A stretch of 64,000 bases of DNA, taken from an uncultured bacterium (lineage in GTDB: Bacteria > Pseudomonadota > Gammaproteobacteria > Burkholderiales > Burkholderiaceae_C). The stretch lies in assembly GCA_903928495.1 (NCBI GenBank), contig CAIYQZ010000078.1:28323-92322 (forward strand), written 5' to 3'. Under the pieces are notes generated by a model that was not told the DNA's origin, searched no databases, and saw only the letters and a program-made list of their open reading frames with translations. The position numbers and the translations under genes were made by a program. This document shows positions 55,801-64,000 of this stretch, piece after piece (position 1 is the stretch's first letter; every line of letters begins with the position of its first letter).

Positions 55801-57960
55801 GCTGACGGTGGTGCGGGCGCTGATGTCCAAGCTGCGGGCGTCCACCAGTTCTTCGGCCTCGTTGTAGCCGCTGTGCCAGCCGCGCTGGTCGTCGTAGCGC
55901 CAGTACCACTGGCGGTCTTCGCGCACCAGGCGCACTTGCAGGCCTTTGGCGGGCACCAGCTTGCCTGCGGTGTTGACGCGCACCAGCTCGAATCCGGCCA
56001 GGCTGCTTTCCTGGGCCACGTCGCGTTCGAACAGCGGGCGAACACCCACAAGGGTCTCGGCAGGCCACCAGCTGCGCTCCACGGAGCGCACCACGGGCCG
56101 CCCGCCCGATTCGAGCAGGCTGAACACCGCCCGCAGCTTCATGGGCGAAGACCGTTCGGCAAACTGCAAGGGCACGTTGATGCTGGCTTTGCCTGCTTCG
56201 TCCAGCGTGGATTCGCCAATGTCCTGGCGCTGGCGGGCGGTGTCGTCGGCCACGTCGCCAAAAATGAAGCCGGGCCAACTTTGTGGCAAGGCCAGGCGCT
56301 GGCGCTCGGTCGTTGCGCTGGCTTGCAGCGTGTTGCCCGCAGCCGGTGCGCCGAACAGGTAGTTGCCTTCCACCTGTATGGCCAGCTCGCCACTGCCTGT
56401 CAGCACCTGGTCGGGCGCTTTCAGGTCCAGCTTCATGCGTTCGGGCAAAAATTCTTCCACCTGGAAGCTCCAGGCGGCGTCGGGGCGTTTGGCGGCCGGG
56501 TCCAGCCGGGCTTCCAGCAGCCAGCGGCCGGTGGGAGCGCTGGCGGGCAGGCTCAGGGCGTGCTGGTAGTAGGCGGTGCCCTGAGTGCCGGGGCGAACGA
56601 TCTGGGTGAACACACTTTCGCCATCGGGCTTTTTCAGCACCAGGGTGATGGGGGTGGCGGTGCCGCCGGGCGCTGCGGGCAAGGGTTTGCCATCTGCATC
56701 CCGTGCCAGCACCGACACGGTGAACTGCTCACCCGGGCGGTACAGGTCGCGTCCGGCGTACACAAACAGCTTCTGGTTGCGCGAGGGGTGGCCGCCTGCG
56801 TCGTATTCGGACAGGTCCAGCGCCGGGTCGCGCAGCGCAATCACTGACATCTCCTTGCCTCGGCGGGCCACCACCGTGCGGGCTTTGTCGAGTTGGGCGG
56901 TCAGCACTGCGTGGCCGTCACCACTGCTGGTGGCCTGGCCCAGGCTTTTGCCGTGGTCGTCGAGCAAGGTCAGTTCCACGCCTTTGATGGACTCACCCGT
57001 TTTGAGCGAGGTGGTGAACACGTCCAGCTGGCCGGTGTGGCGACGGACATGGAGGCCAATGTCGGTCACGTAAAAATACGTCACCTGGTGGTCCCAGCCA
57101 AAGCGGCCGGGCTGGGTCATGACCGCCACGTAAATGCCGGGCTCCTGCAGTTCCTTGATTTTTTCAACGGGCAGGTAGCTGACGTTGCGGCGGTTGGGCC
57201 GGGTGTCGGTGACGAAGCGGGAGGCATACACGCTGGTGGCTTTGCCGCGCAACTCATCGAGCACGTAGCCGCTGACCGTGCCTTTGAGCTTGCGTGCAGG
57301 GTCTATCCAGCCGCCATCGTATTCGCCCTGGCCGTCTGACTCGGCTTCTGCACGGCGCTGGTCCGGGCGACCACCTACCTGCTCCAGGAAGGTGGGCAGT
57401 GCGTCGGCGTTGACTCGCAAAAACTGCACATCCACCTCAGGTGTGTTCACCGTGACCACGGGCAACCCGCCGTTTTGGCCGGCGGGCAACACCACACCTT
57501 TGCTGGCGAAGTAGAAGGCCTCGGGCATGGCCTCGCTTTTCACGGTGCACTCGTGCGCCGCACCCAGGGTGCCACCTGCTGCAGCAGCCACACCCTCGGC
57601 CAGGGCGATGCGGTAGGTGCGATCGGGCGTGACGTTGGGCAAAAACAGCATGCGGGGGTTGTCGCCCAGCACCCAGCGTGGGGGCACGGGGGTGGCGGTA
57701 TCGGCCTTGTCGCCCTCGCTGGCTTTCACCAGCTTGCCCCAGTCTTGCGAGCGGGCCAGCGGCTGCGTGAACATCACAGCCACAGCGGGCGAGCCATCCA
57801 GCAGGCGGGGCTTGCAGTCCACCCAGGCGAAGGGTTCGGTGGAGCCTGCTTCGGCCGGTGTTGACACTTCCCCTTGCATCAGTTTCCAGCCGCCCCACAA
57901 AGCAAGTGCAGCCGTGGCTGCGGCCAGAGCGGCCAGGGTTTTGGTGGTCAGCGCAGTCAT
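52891..57960 (-). CDS. Bacterial alpha-2-macroglobulin (YfhM-like)
   Basis: The 1689-residue protein has an N-terminal hydrophobic segment (LAALAAATAALALWGGW) without a clear lipobox, so it is probably anchored or exported by a signal sequence. It contains MG-type beta domains and the thioester motif GCLEQ near residue 1187, with EVGFALW-like helical TED sequence around it. Such proteins trap proteases in the periplasm. Its partner PbpC, encoded downstream, repairs the cell wall in the proposed defence pair. The E. coli form is a lipoprotein; here it appears not to be. Confidence 0.92.
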   Translation of the reverse strand: MTALTTKTLAALAAATAALALWGGWKLMQGEVSTPAEAGSTEPFAWVDCKPRLLDGSPAVAVMFTQPLARSQDWGKLVKASEGDKADTATPVPPRWVLGDNPRMLFLPNVTPDRTYRIALAEGVAAAAGGTLGAAHECTVKSEAMPEAFYFASKGVVLPAGQNGGLPVVTVNTPEVDVQFLRVNADALPTFLEQVGGRPDQRRAEAESDGQGEYDGGWIDPARKLKGTVSGYVLDELRGKATSVYASRFVTDTRPNRRNVSYLPVEKIKELQEPGIYVAVMTQPGRFGWDHQVTYFYVTDIGLHVRRHTGQLDVFTTSLKTGESIKGVELTLLDDHGKSLGQATSSGDGHAVLTAQLDKARTVVARRGKEMSVIALRDPALDLSEYDAGGHPSRNQKLFVYAGRDLYRPGEQFTVSVLARDADGKPLPAAPGGTATPITLVLKKPDGESVFTQIVRPGTQGTAYYQHALSLPASAPTGRWLLEARLDPAAKRPDAAWSFQVEEFLPERMKLDLKAPDQVLTGSGELAIQVEGNYLFGAPAAGNTLQASATTERQRLALPQSWPGFIFGDVADDTARQRQDIGESTLDEAGKASINVPLQFAERSSPMKLRAVFSLLESGGRPVVRSVERSWWPAETLVGVRPLFERDVAQESSLAGFELVRVNTAGKLVPAKGLQVRLVREDRQWYWRYDDQRGWHSGYNEAEELVDARSLDISARTTVSLPVTYGRYRLEVLDPTTQQTARYRFYAGWNAQDADDMGNRPDRVGFKLEGAPYKPGDKARITLTPPHDGEALVTVEGDRVLYQKRVKVRASGTTLEIPVDPAWNRHDLYVAAVVFRPGSEGDRITPARALGLAHLPLAREARQYKLAISAPARTVPEKTVPVTVKLTDAKDQPLKGMAGQQTVVTLSAVDVGILNITRYATPNPSDFFFGKHRYDADLLDIYGKLIEKMDGNTARQRFGGDAGKRDTQSLPRKVRLVDLFSGPVALNDAGEATIPLNLPDFNGTLRLMAVASTPDSYASADAEMVVAAPLVAELAMPRFISPGDSATIALDVTNLSGEAQEVTVKVESGAPLRITGQHAPVKLANQQRTVLRYTAEATDAWGLAPIKLTVTAGKLKVVREAALQVQPATPLVREARQVRIAPDGTFKLDPTLTDAFWAGSASVNLTLSNKPPIDVRSAVQGLLMYPYGCLEQTTSSAYPLVFIDEAGATAYGMKPLSREERAKRLDVAFGRLSGMQQPQGGFGLWAASNPYEGWLSAYVTGFLQDAHDAGFAVPEPLLQRATQSLLEQLQKAPGLQTRPPKDVPRNAEGRVTDYRVTESLRMAHQRLAEAAHAGYILARAQKAPLATLRTLHDEWRGNARSPLALVHLGLALKLMGDEARANVALDDALKLAYGINSSTSSQGWDEWLGDYGSALRDNALAYALLHRHQVAHPKRENLLLDLAATFEKRQYLSTQERLSLFLAARAAGGTSEAPWSASLQTGTTAATALSSKTAEQRSFDAAAIKRGVSVANTGKDTLFVEVAAEGYPVKPLAPRDDRIALERSWWTPDGKAITTRQFKTGDMVVVRLKVQAKQRIKDAMVVERVPAGMEVENFNLSQGAQASDFTVGDVNVGEAMADARIKHREFRDDRFVAAADLRDGPLHLFYVLRVVTPGKFTVPAPFAEDMYRPDVRGVGKAEADITVVDPRIK

Positions 57961-58099
57961 GGTGGTGGCCTCGGCGTCAAGGGATTGCGAGGCAGTTTAC
58001 GTGGGCACAAGACAGCCGCGAGACACATTTATTGACTCGGCGCAACCGGACACCCGCTGCAGCGCACTACCATGGCGCTTTTGCCACACAGGAGAAGCC

Positions 58100-58537
58100 A
58101 TGTTCAAAAAAATTCTGCTGCCCACCGATGGTTCCGCTCTGGCCCACAAGGCTGCCGAGGTGGCCGCCGAATTGGCTCAGAGCCAAGGCGCACAAATCAT
58201 CGGCCTGTACGTCATAGACCCGTTTCCGTTCATCGGCGTGGGCGATGCCTCGGCCGTGGGTCTGCAGGCCTATATGTCAGAGGTACAGGCCACGGCCGGT
58301 CAGGCATTGGCCGATGTACGCAAATTGTGCGAAGCGCGGGGAGTGTCTTTTGCCGGTGACACGATCGAACGTGGCTCGCCCTACGAGGGCATCCTGGAAA
58401 CAGCAAAAGCTGAAGCCTGCGACCTGATCGTCATGGGCTCACATGGCCGCAAGGGCATGCAAGCACTCATTTTGGGCAGCGTGGCCCAGAAAGTGCTGAC
58501 GCATGCGGGTTTGCCCGTGATGGTCATCAAAGGCTGA
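58100..58537 (+). CDS. Universal stress protein, UspA family
   Basis: The 145-residue protein begins MFKKILLPTDGSALAHKA and has the ATP-binding motif GSHGRKGMQALILGSVAQKV. GGAGAAG lies before the ATG at 58100; upstream in-frame sequence is not family-like. It is divergent from the macroglobulin gene and precedes the kinase gene by 25 bases. Confidence 0.9.
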   Translation: MFKKILLPTDGSALAHKAAEVAAELAQSQGAQIIGLYVIDPFPFIGVGDASAVGLQAYMSEVQATAGQALADVRKLCEARGVSFAGDTIERGSPYEGILETAKAEACDLIVMGSHGRKGMQALILGSVAQKVLTHAGLPVMVIKG

Positions 58538-58562
58538 ACCGCGCACCCCTTTGCCAGAACCC

Positions 58563-60110
58563 ATGAACGTTCAACAACTTGGCCGCTACCAGTTGCTGGG
58601 CGTATTGGGCAAGGGTGCGATGGGCATCGTTTACGAGGCCCGTGACCCCCACCTGGACCGACTGGTGGCCATCAAGACCATTCGCCTGGTCAATGCCACC
58701 GAAGAGCAGGCTGCCAGTTACGAGCGCCGCTTCCTGACCGAGGCGCGCTCAGCGGCGCGATTGCGACACCCTGCCATCGTCAACGTCTATGACGCCGGGC
58801 ACGATGACGATGTGACCTATCTGGTGATGGAGAAGGTCAACGGTGTCAACCTGAAGCACTGCCTGAACGAAGGCGTCCGTTTTTCGATGGCGGGTGTGGC
58901 ACGCACACTGCTGGATGTGCTGGGTGCGCTGGAACATGCACACCAGCACCGCATCGTGCACCGCGATGTGAAGCCGGAAAACATCCTGATCGATGCAACC
59001 GGCCTTGTGAAACTCACCGATTTCGGCATTGCCAAAATCCAGGAAATGGGTGCCGACAATGGCACCCAGCTCAGTGGCGGTGTCATTGGCACACCGCGCT
59101 ACATGTCACCCGAACAGATCAGCGGCATGCCGGTGGACAACCGCTCCGACCTGTTTTCGGCCGGGGTTCTGTTGTACGAACTGCTGACCGGGCGCATGCC
59201 TTTTGATGGTCCGCACGCCATGGCTGTGGCCAACAGCATCATCCACCGCGAGCAGGAGGCGCCATCGCGGCTCAACCCTGCCGTATGGCCCGGGCTCGAT
59301 GCCGTCGTGGCCCAAGCGCTGCAAAAAAGCCCCGAAGACCGGTTTGCGTCGGCAGCCGCTTTCGCTGCTGCGCTGCGGTCGGCCTTGGACACAGCGCCGG
59401 GGGGCCATACACCCTTGACCTCCAAGCTTTCCAGCGCAGTGGAACTGGCCACACACGACACATCAGCCGTGCTGGCAGGACTGTTTGTCCGGGGTCGGCA
59501 ACCAGCCCCGTCAGCGCCGGCCCCGTTGGCGCCGGATGACGAAACCGACGGCACCACCCGGGTGACCACGCGCCCGTCGGTTTTCGGCCAGGCCACCGTG
59601 CCCGAAAAGCCCCGTGCCGATGCACATGCTCCGCCGTCATCAAAACCTGCTGCAGAGCCCAAATGGACTGCAGGGGTGTGGCTGGGCGCCTCTGCGGTGC
59701 TGATGGCGGGCGGAGTGCTGGCGTGGCTGTGGCGTGAGCCCACCGAGGAAATGCCGGTTGCAGCCCAGCCTGTGCCCTCTGCGCCGGTGGTCACCTCCAC
59801 CCCTCGCCCGGCACCAGCGTCCGTAACCACACCCACACCAGCCGCTGCGCCTGCCAATGCGCCCGCAGTCGCACCGGCACCTCTCAAAACAACACCGCCG
59901 CCGGTGGTGCCTGCGCCACCACCCAAACCGACCGCCGTGGCACCGGCCCCAACGCCCCCTGCCCCCCCTCCAGCCGCGCCTGATCCAGTGGCCATCAAGC
60001 CGGAGAAGAAGGCTGAAGGTGCAAAATGTTCCAAATTGCTTGAAAAAGCCAGCTCCGGCGAACCGTTGTCGGAGCAAGAACAAAGGGATCTGTTTACATC
60101 ATGCCGCTGA
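58563..60110 (+). CDS. Hanks-type Ser/Thr protein kinase
   Basis: The 515-residue protein from the ATG at 58563 has a complete kinase domain (residues 8-270): GKGAMGIVYEAR glycine loop, VAIK lysine, HRDVKPENIL catalytic loop, DFG in LTDFGIAKI, and SPEQISGMP. A membrane helix (GVWLGASAVLMAGGVLAWLW, about residue 375) separates it from an extracytoplasmic proline/alanine-rich tail ending in EKKAEGAKCSKLLEKASSGE. It overlaps the next gene by ten bases. Substrates are unknown. Confidence 0.92.
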   Translation: MNVQQLGRYQLLGVLGKGAMGIVYEARDPHLDRLVAIKTIRLVNATEEQAASYERRFLTEARSAARLRHPAIVNVYDAGHDDDVTYLVMEKVNGVNLKHCLNEGVRFSMAGVARTLLDVLGALEHAHQHRIVHRDVKPENILIDATGLVKLTDFGIAKIQEMGADNGTQLSGGVIGTPRYMSPEQISGMPVDNRSDLFSAGVLLYELLTGRMPFDGPHAMAVANSIIHREQEAPSRLNPAVWPGLDAVVAQALQKSPEDRFASAAAFAAALRSALDTAPGGHTPLTSKLSSAVELATHDTSAVLAGLFVRGRQPAPSAPAPLAPDDETDGTTRVTTRPSVFGQATVPEKPRADAHAPPSSKPAAEPKWTAGVWLGASAVLMAGGVLAWLWREPTEEMPVAAQPVPSAPVVTSTPRPAPASVTTPTPAAAPANAPAVAPAPLKTTPPPVVPAPPPKPTAVAPAPTPPAPPPAAPDPVAIKPEKKAEGAKCSKLLEKASSGEPLSEQEQRDLFTSCR

Positions 60111-61372
60111 CTTCTTGCGCTGCTCTTCGCCCACTTCGGACCGGTTTGTTCTTAACACTGCTGGGCATCGGCCTGACCGCGTGTGTGTCCAACCCACCGC
60201 CACCACCCGAACGGCCCAAGCAAATGGCCAGCGCGGCCGTGTTCGACCTGGCCATTGACCACGCAGTGGACGACCTGCTGGTGCAATTGCAACGCCTGCC
60301 CGAGTTTCAGCCACCGCAGAAATCAGCGCTTGAGTTGGCCCTGCAACGACCGCAGGAACCGCCACCCAAGGTTCGCATTGCGCTGGACACGGCCGTTGAC
60401 AGCGCCACAGGCCAGCAGACCACGGCCACCCAGTTGCTGGATCAGCGCCTGCAACTCCGGGCTGCCGCACGGTTTCCGCAGTTTGAAGTGGTGGGCGTGT
60501 CGCCGGCGTCGTTGCCGGGCTCACGCTTCATCCTGGTCTCCACCCTCACCCCACCCGACCAAGGTGCGTCGGCCACCGAAGGCCGTTTCCGCATCAGCCT
60601 GGCTCTGGCAGACATCCGTTCCGGCCTGGTGGTGGCGCAATCCGTCGCGCTGTCGGTGCCACAGGGGGTGGACTCCACTCCCACGGCTTATTTCCGCGAC
60701 AGCCCTGCTCTCACCCGCGACCGCATCGTGGACGGCCAGATCAAAACCGCGCAAACACAGGTGGGCACGGCAGCCGACGGGGTATACCTGTCCAGTCTGA
60801 GCGTCGCAGCGCTGATTGCTGAAGGCTCCCGCCTGTATGACGCAGGCAAGTACGCTGACGCATTGCGCGTGTACGAAACCGCCGCCAACCGCCCCGATGG
60901 CAAACAACAGCGGGTGTTCAATGGCCTGTACCTCAGCAACAACCAGCTTGGCAACACCGAGGCTACCGAGCGGGCGTTCGGGCAGATCATTTCGCTGGGT
61001 TTGGCCACCAACAATTTGTCTGTCAAGTTTTTGTTCAAGGCCGGCAGCACCGACTTTTTGCCCGACCCCAAGGTCAGTGGCCCATACCCGATGTGGCTGA
61101 AGTCGCTGAGCAAGGAAATTTCAGCCAGCAAAACCTGCCTGTCCATCATCGGCCACTCCAGCCGCACCGGCACCGAGGCAGTGAATGACCGGCTGTCGTT
61201 GTCCCGGGCCAGCACTTTGCAGCGGCGGATGGAATCGATGCATCCCGATATTGCGGGACGCCTGCAGCCTCAAGGCATGGGTTTTCGGGAAAACCTGATC
61301 GGCACCGGCACCGATGACCTGCGCGATGCGCTCGACCGCCGCGTGGAATTCAAGGTGCGCAGCTGCCCCTGA
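60101..61372 (+). CDS. OmpA-like lipoprotein
   Basis: The 423-residue protein has a signal peptide ending in a lipobox (LTAC at about residue 28), a central region, a TPR-like helical part (RLYDAGKYADALRVYETAAN) and a C-terminal OmpA-like peptidoglycan-binding domain (CLSIIGHSSRTGTEAVNDRLS, LIGTGTDDLRDALDRRVEFKV). It should be an outer-membrane lipoprotein gripping the cell wall. It overlaps the kinase gene by ten bases, so the two are probably translated together and may be functionally linked. Confidence 0.85.
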   Translation: MPLTSCAALRPLRTGLFLTLLGIGLTACVSNPPPPPERPKQMASAAVFDLAIDHAVDDLLVQLQRLPEFQPPQKSALELALQRPQEPPPKVRIALDTAVDSATGQQTTATQLLDQRLQLRAAARFPQFEVVGVSPASLPGSRFILVSTLTPPDQGASATEGRFRISLALADIRSGLVVAQSVALSVPQGVDSTPTAYFRDSPALTRDRIVDGQIKTAQTQVGTAADGVYLSSLSVAALIAEGSRLYDAGKYADALRVYETAANRPDGKQQRVFNGLYLSNNQLGNTEATERAFGQIISLGLATNNLSVKFLFKAGSTDFLPDPKVSGPYPMWLKSLSKEISASKTCLSIIGHSSRTGTEAVNDRLSLSRASTLQRRMESMHPDIAGRLQPQGMGFRENLIGTGTDDLRDALDRRVEFKVRSCP

Positions 61373-61390
61373 ACGACGCCGATTCCGGGT

Positions 61391-61410
61391 GGGACTTCAA
61401 TGGAAGTCCC
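61391..61410. terminator. Hairpin between convergent genes, candidate bidirectional terminator
   Basis: GGGACTTC at 61391-61398 pairs with GAAGTCCC at 61403-61410 around an AATG loop. It lies just after the lipoprotein gene and covers the dnaE2 stop codon (61397-61399). There is no long T-run on either side, so termination is inferred from position. Confidence 0.45.
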
Positions 61411-64000
61411 GGCTGCTGGTGTCCAGCTCACCCAGCCATGGGGTGAGGTCCTTCAGCCGTTTGGCCACCAGGTGCCGCACCTGGCCGCCGGTTTCATCGT
61501 CGCGCTGCCACACGCCATACACGGCCAGCAGGCGGGCGCGCATCAGCTCGCTGCGTTGGGCTTCTTTCACGGCCTTCCAGACGATGACGTTGACGGTGCC
61601 GGTTTCGTCTTCCAGCGTCACAAACACCACGCCTTTGGCGGTGCCCGGCTGCTGGCGCACGGTGACGATGCCACACGCCCGCGCAAGACGCCCGCTGGGA
61701 TAGCGAGCCAGTTCTTCGGCTGTTTTGAGCTTGAGCGCTGACAGCCTGGTGCGCAGAAAGCTCAAAGGATGGGAGCGCAGGCTCAGGCCCGTGGCGGCGT
61801 AGTCGCCCACCACGTCTTGCGCCAGGGTGGGCGCGGGAATGAGCTGGGGCTGCAGCGGGTCATCGGGCGGGGCCACGGGTTTAAATAGGCTGGCGTAGGC
61901 CTTGGCCCCCGAGGCAGCCCACACCTGTTCGCGCCGGTGGCCCGCCAGGGCACTGAGGGCATCGGCGGCTGCCAAGGCGTCGAGGTGGGTCTGGTTGAGT
62001 TGGGCCAGTTGGGCCAAGTGCGCCACATTGGCGAACGTCTGGCCTTGGTCTTTCAGTTGTTGGCGGGCCAAAACGATGCGTTGCCCGGCCTCTTCGCTCA
62101 GGCCTGAGACCATGCGCAAACCGAGGCGGACGGGGTGTTGGGTGGTGACCGTGCTTGCCTCGTCGGGGCTGACGTGTTGGTGGGCGTGGCGATCGGGGGT
62201 GGGGGGCTCCTCATGCTGCGAGCAGAAATCGTCACCCCCCACCCCCGACCGTCCCGCTGCGCTGCGGTTGGGCGTGCCATGGTCCGCGTCGGCAATGGGT
62301 GGACCGCCCGACAATTTCTGCTCGCAGTATGCGGGGGGCGGCCCACCCATTGGCGGCGCAGCGCGCAAGGCAACCTCAATCGAACACGACACGTCGCATG
62401 AAGCAGCACCCACTGAGCAATCCCACCCACTCACCATCACGTCCACCGGCAACACATCCACCCCGTGCCGCTGCGCGTCTTGCACCAACTGCGAGGGTGT
62501 GTAAAACCCCATCGGCTGACTGTTGAGCAAAGCGGCCAGAAACACGTTCGGGTGGTAGCGTTTGATCCAGGCGCTCACATACACCAGCAACGCAAAACTG
62601 GCGGCGTGGCTCTCGGGGAAGCCGTATTCGCCAAACCCCTCGATCTGCGAAAAAATCTGCTCGGCAAACGCCGCCGTGTAGCCCCGCGCCAGCATGCCGC
62701 CCACCACGCGGTCGTAAAACTTCTGCACGCCACCCTTGCGCTTCCACGCCGCCATGGAGCGGCGCAGGCTATCGGCCTCGCCGGCCGAAAAACCCGCGCA
62801 CAGCATGGCCACCTGCATCACCTGTTCCTGAAAAATGGGCACACCCAGTGTGCGGCCCAGCGCGGTTTTGAGTTCAGGGCTGGGGTAGTCCACAGGCTCT
62901 AAGCCGTGGCGTCGGCGCAAGTAGGGGTGAACCATGCCGCCCTGGATGGGGCCGGGCCGCACGATGGCGACCTGCACCACCAGGTCGTAAAACACCGCCG
63001 GGCGAAGCCGGGGCAACATGCTCATCTGGGCTCGGCTTTCAATCTGGAACACGCCCACGGTGTCGGCATCGACCGCCATGCGGTAGGTGGCCGGGTCGTC
63101 TTTGGGAATGGCCGCCAGCGTGAGCCGCCCGGTGTCTGACCACGCGTGGGGGTGTTGCAGGTCCAGCCCAGTCAGTGCGCCGGGTTGGCTGGCCAGCATG
63201 TCGAGTGCGCGGCGCAGGGCGCTGAGCATGCCCAGCGCCAGCACATCCACCTTGAGCAGGCCCATGGCGTCCAGGTCGTCTTTGTCCCACTGGATGATGC
63301 TGCGCCCGGTCATGGCGGCGGGCTCCACCGGCACCAGCCGGGTGAGCGGCCCCTGCGTCAGCACAAAACCGCCCACATGCTGGCTGAGGTGGCGCGGAAA
63401 ACCCATGAGCTGCTGCGACAGCTCCAGCCACAGCGCGAGTGTTCTGTCCGTGGGCAAAGGGGTATCGGGTGGCAGACGGGCAAGGGCTTCGGCCAGACGC
63501 TCGGGCAGCAGGTGGCGGCCGTACATGCCGGGGTGTTCTTTGGCCAGCGAACGAATGAGCGCCTCGTCCACCTGCAGCGCGCGGCCCACGTCGCGCAGGG
63601 CGCTGCGGGGGCGGTAGCTGATGACGGTGGCCGTCAAGGCGGCGCGATCACGACCGTATTTGGCGTAGATGTACTGGATGACTTCTTCGCGCCGCTGGTG
63701 CTCGAAGTCCACATCGATGTCGGGCGGTTCGTTGCGTTCACGGCTGATGAATCGCTCGAACAACAGGGTGGATTTGGACGGATCCACCTCGGTCACACCC
63801 AGGCAGTAGCACACCGCCGAGTTGGCAGCCGAACCCCGGCCCTGACACAGGATGTCGCTGCGTCGGCAGAACTGGGTGATGTCATGCACCACCAGGAAAT
63901 AGCCCGGAAACCGGCACGCGGCGATGATCTGCAGTTCGTGTTCGATTTGCGCGTACGCCTGAGGCGCACCGGCTCGCCGGCCGTACCGCTGTTGGGCACC
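61397..64000 (-). CDS. dnaE2: Error-prone DNA polymerase DnaE2, N-terminus cut by window edge
   Basis: The frame runs out of the window at base 64000, so the PHP domain and start are missing; 867 residues are visible. The polymerase core has CRRSDILCQGRGSAANSAVCYCLG, PDIDVDFEHQRREEV with the catalytic aspartates, and the palm/fingers region; the C-terminal OB fold is ACGIVTVRQQPGTAKGVVFVTLEDE. DnaE2 works with ImuA and ImuB in damage tolerance; those genes would lie beyond the edge. About 95 extra residues sit between VDVMVSGWDCSV and VRLGLRMVSGL, encoded by palindromic DNA. The catalytic core looks intact. Confidence 0.9.
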   Translation of the reverse strand, partial: GAQQRYGRRAGAPQAYAQIEHELQIIAACRFPGYFLVVHDITQFCRRSDILCQGRGSAANSAVCYCLGVTEVDPSKSTLLFERFISRERNEPPDIDVDFEHQRREEVIQYIYAKYGRDRAALTATVISYRPRSALRDVGRALQVDEALIRSLAKEHPGMYGRHLLPERLAEALARLPPDTPLPTDRTLALWLELSQQLMGFPRHLSQHVGGFVLTQGPLTRLVPVEPAAMTGRSIIQWDKDDLDAMGLLKVDVLALGMLSALRRALDMLASQPGALTGLDLQHPHAWSDTGRLTLAAIPKDDPATYRMAVDADTVGVFQIESRAQMSMLPRLRPAVFYDLVVQVAIVRPGPIQGGMVHPYLRRRHGLEPVDYPSPELKTALGRTLGVPIFQEQVMQVAMLCAGFSAGEADSLRRSMAAWKRKGGVQKFYDRVVGGMLARGYTAAFAEQIFSQIEGFGEYGFPESHAASFALLVYVSAWIKRYHPNVFLAALLNSQPMGFYTPSQLVQDAQRHGVDVLPVDVMVSGWDCSVGAASCDVSCSIEVALRAAPPMGGPPPAYCEQKLSGGPPIADADHGTPNRSAAGRSGVGGDDFCSQHEEPPTPDRHAHQHVSPDEASTVTTQHPVRLGLRMVSGLSEEAGQRIVLARQQLKDQGQTFANVAHLAQLAQLNQTHLDALAAADALSALAGHRREQVWAASGAKAYASLFKPVAPPDDPLQPQLIPAPTLAQDVVGDYAATGLSLRSHPLSFLRTRLSALKLKTAEELARYPSGRLARACGIVTVRQQPGTAKGVVFVTLEDETGTVNVIVWKAVKEAQRSELMRARLLAVYGVWQRDDETGGQVRHLVAKRLKDLTPWLGELDTSSRDFH
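62193..62351. repeat. Inverted pair of REP-like palindromes inside dnaE2
   Basis: Two hairpins in opposite orientation. The first has a perfect 14-bp stem (62193-62206 with 62235-62248); the second has a 16-bp stem with one mismatch (62294-62309 with 62336-62351). Each loop holds the same 18-base core, CTGCGAGCAGAAAT(C/T)GTC, at 62216-62233 and, inverted, 62310-62327 (17 of 18 match). The element is open in the dnaE2 frame and is translated. Confidence 0.75.

Noticed and set aside
55057..56847. Open frame of about 596 codons opposite the alpha-2-macroglobulin gene
   Set aside because: Low-complexity antisense shadow of a well-supported gene, with no family signature.

Overview
The window is high-GC, densely packed bacterial DNA from a betaproteobacterium of the order Burkholderiales, most likely family Comamonadaceae. 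That reading is an inference from the protein families and their order; no rRNA or marker gene is present, so no genus is given. I see no tRNA, rRNA, CRISPR array, phage gene or insertion sequence. Genes abut or overlap almost everywhere and no gap exceeds 300 bases.

Layout. 1-2.3 kb: a DsrE-family protein, a DUF3422 protein and a rhodanese. 2.3-6.3 kb (minus strand): a DUF4395 membrane protein and a three-gene MacAB/DevBCA-type exporter. 6.5-12.2 kb: a sulfate ABC transporter with two paralogous binding proteins, a small hydrolase between them, and cysT-cysW-cysA; then terC. 13.1-17.1 kb: a sigma-54 PAS regulator divergent from an octaheme tetrathionate-reductase-family cytochrome and its cytochrome b. 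17.2-20.6 kb: a full cytochrome bd operon (cydP-cydA-cydB-cydX-ybgE). 20.7-23.5 kb: a small conserved protein, an SBF/ACR3-fold transporter, a group II truncated haemoglobin and an alpha/beta hydrolase. 23.5-30.3 kb: two chemoreceptors and a second exporter whose ATPase gene is separated from its partners by a receptor gene. 30.3-34.2 kb: a cyclic-di-GMP-I riboswitch ahead of a secreted DUF1800/DUF1501 pair. 34.4-35.7 kb: an orphan Rieske protein and a degenerate metallo-beta-lactamase-fold protein. 35.8-40.0 kb: two tandem PAS-CZB chemoreceptors. 40.0-46.3 kb: a YkgJ-type protein and a double-length UvrA. 46.5-50.4 kb: a LivK-type binding protein, a YbaK protein, a DUF1289 protein, a DsbA-like isomerase and a divergent Lrp/LysE pair. 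50.4-58.0 kb: pbpC and an alpha-2-macroglobulin. 58.1-61.4 kb: a universal stress protein, a Ser/Thr kinase and an OmpA-like lipoprotein. 61.4-64.0 kb: dnaE2, cut by the window edge.

Common themes are sulfur chemistry (sulfate uptake, rhodanese, DsrE, octaheme cytochrome), low-oxygen respiration and sensing (bd oxidase, truncated haemoglobin, a perfect FNR-type box beside an Aer-like receptor) and envelope functions.

The strongest non-genic signals are: (i) five copies of a short dispersed element AGCGCTT-N17-AGCTA with invariant spacing, one supplying both stop codons of a convergent gene pair, one supplying a ribosome binding site, and one translated inside uvrA; (ii) an inverted pair of REP-like hairpins translated in frame inside dnaE2; (iii) the c-di-GMP riboswitch; (iv) a 26-bp motif shared by the leaders of the two sulfate-binding-protein units.
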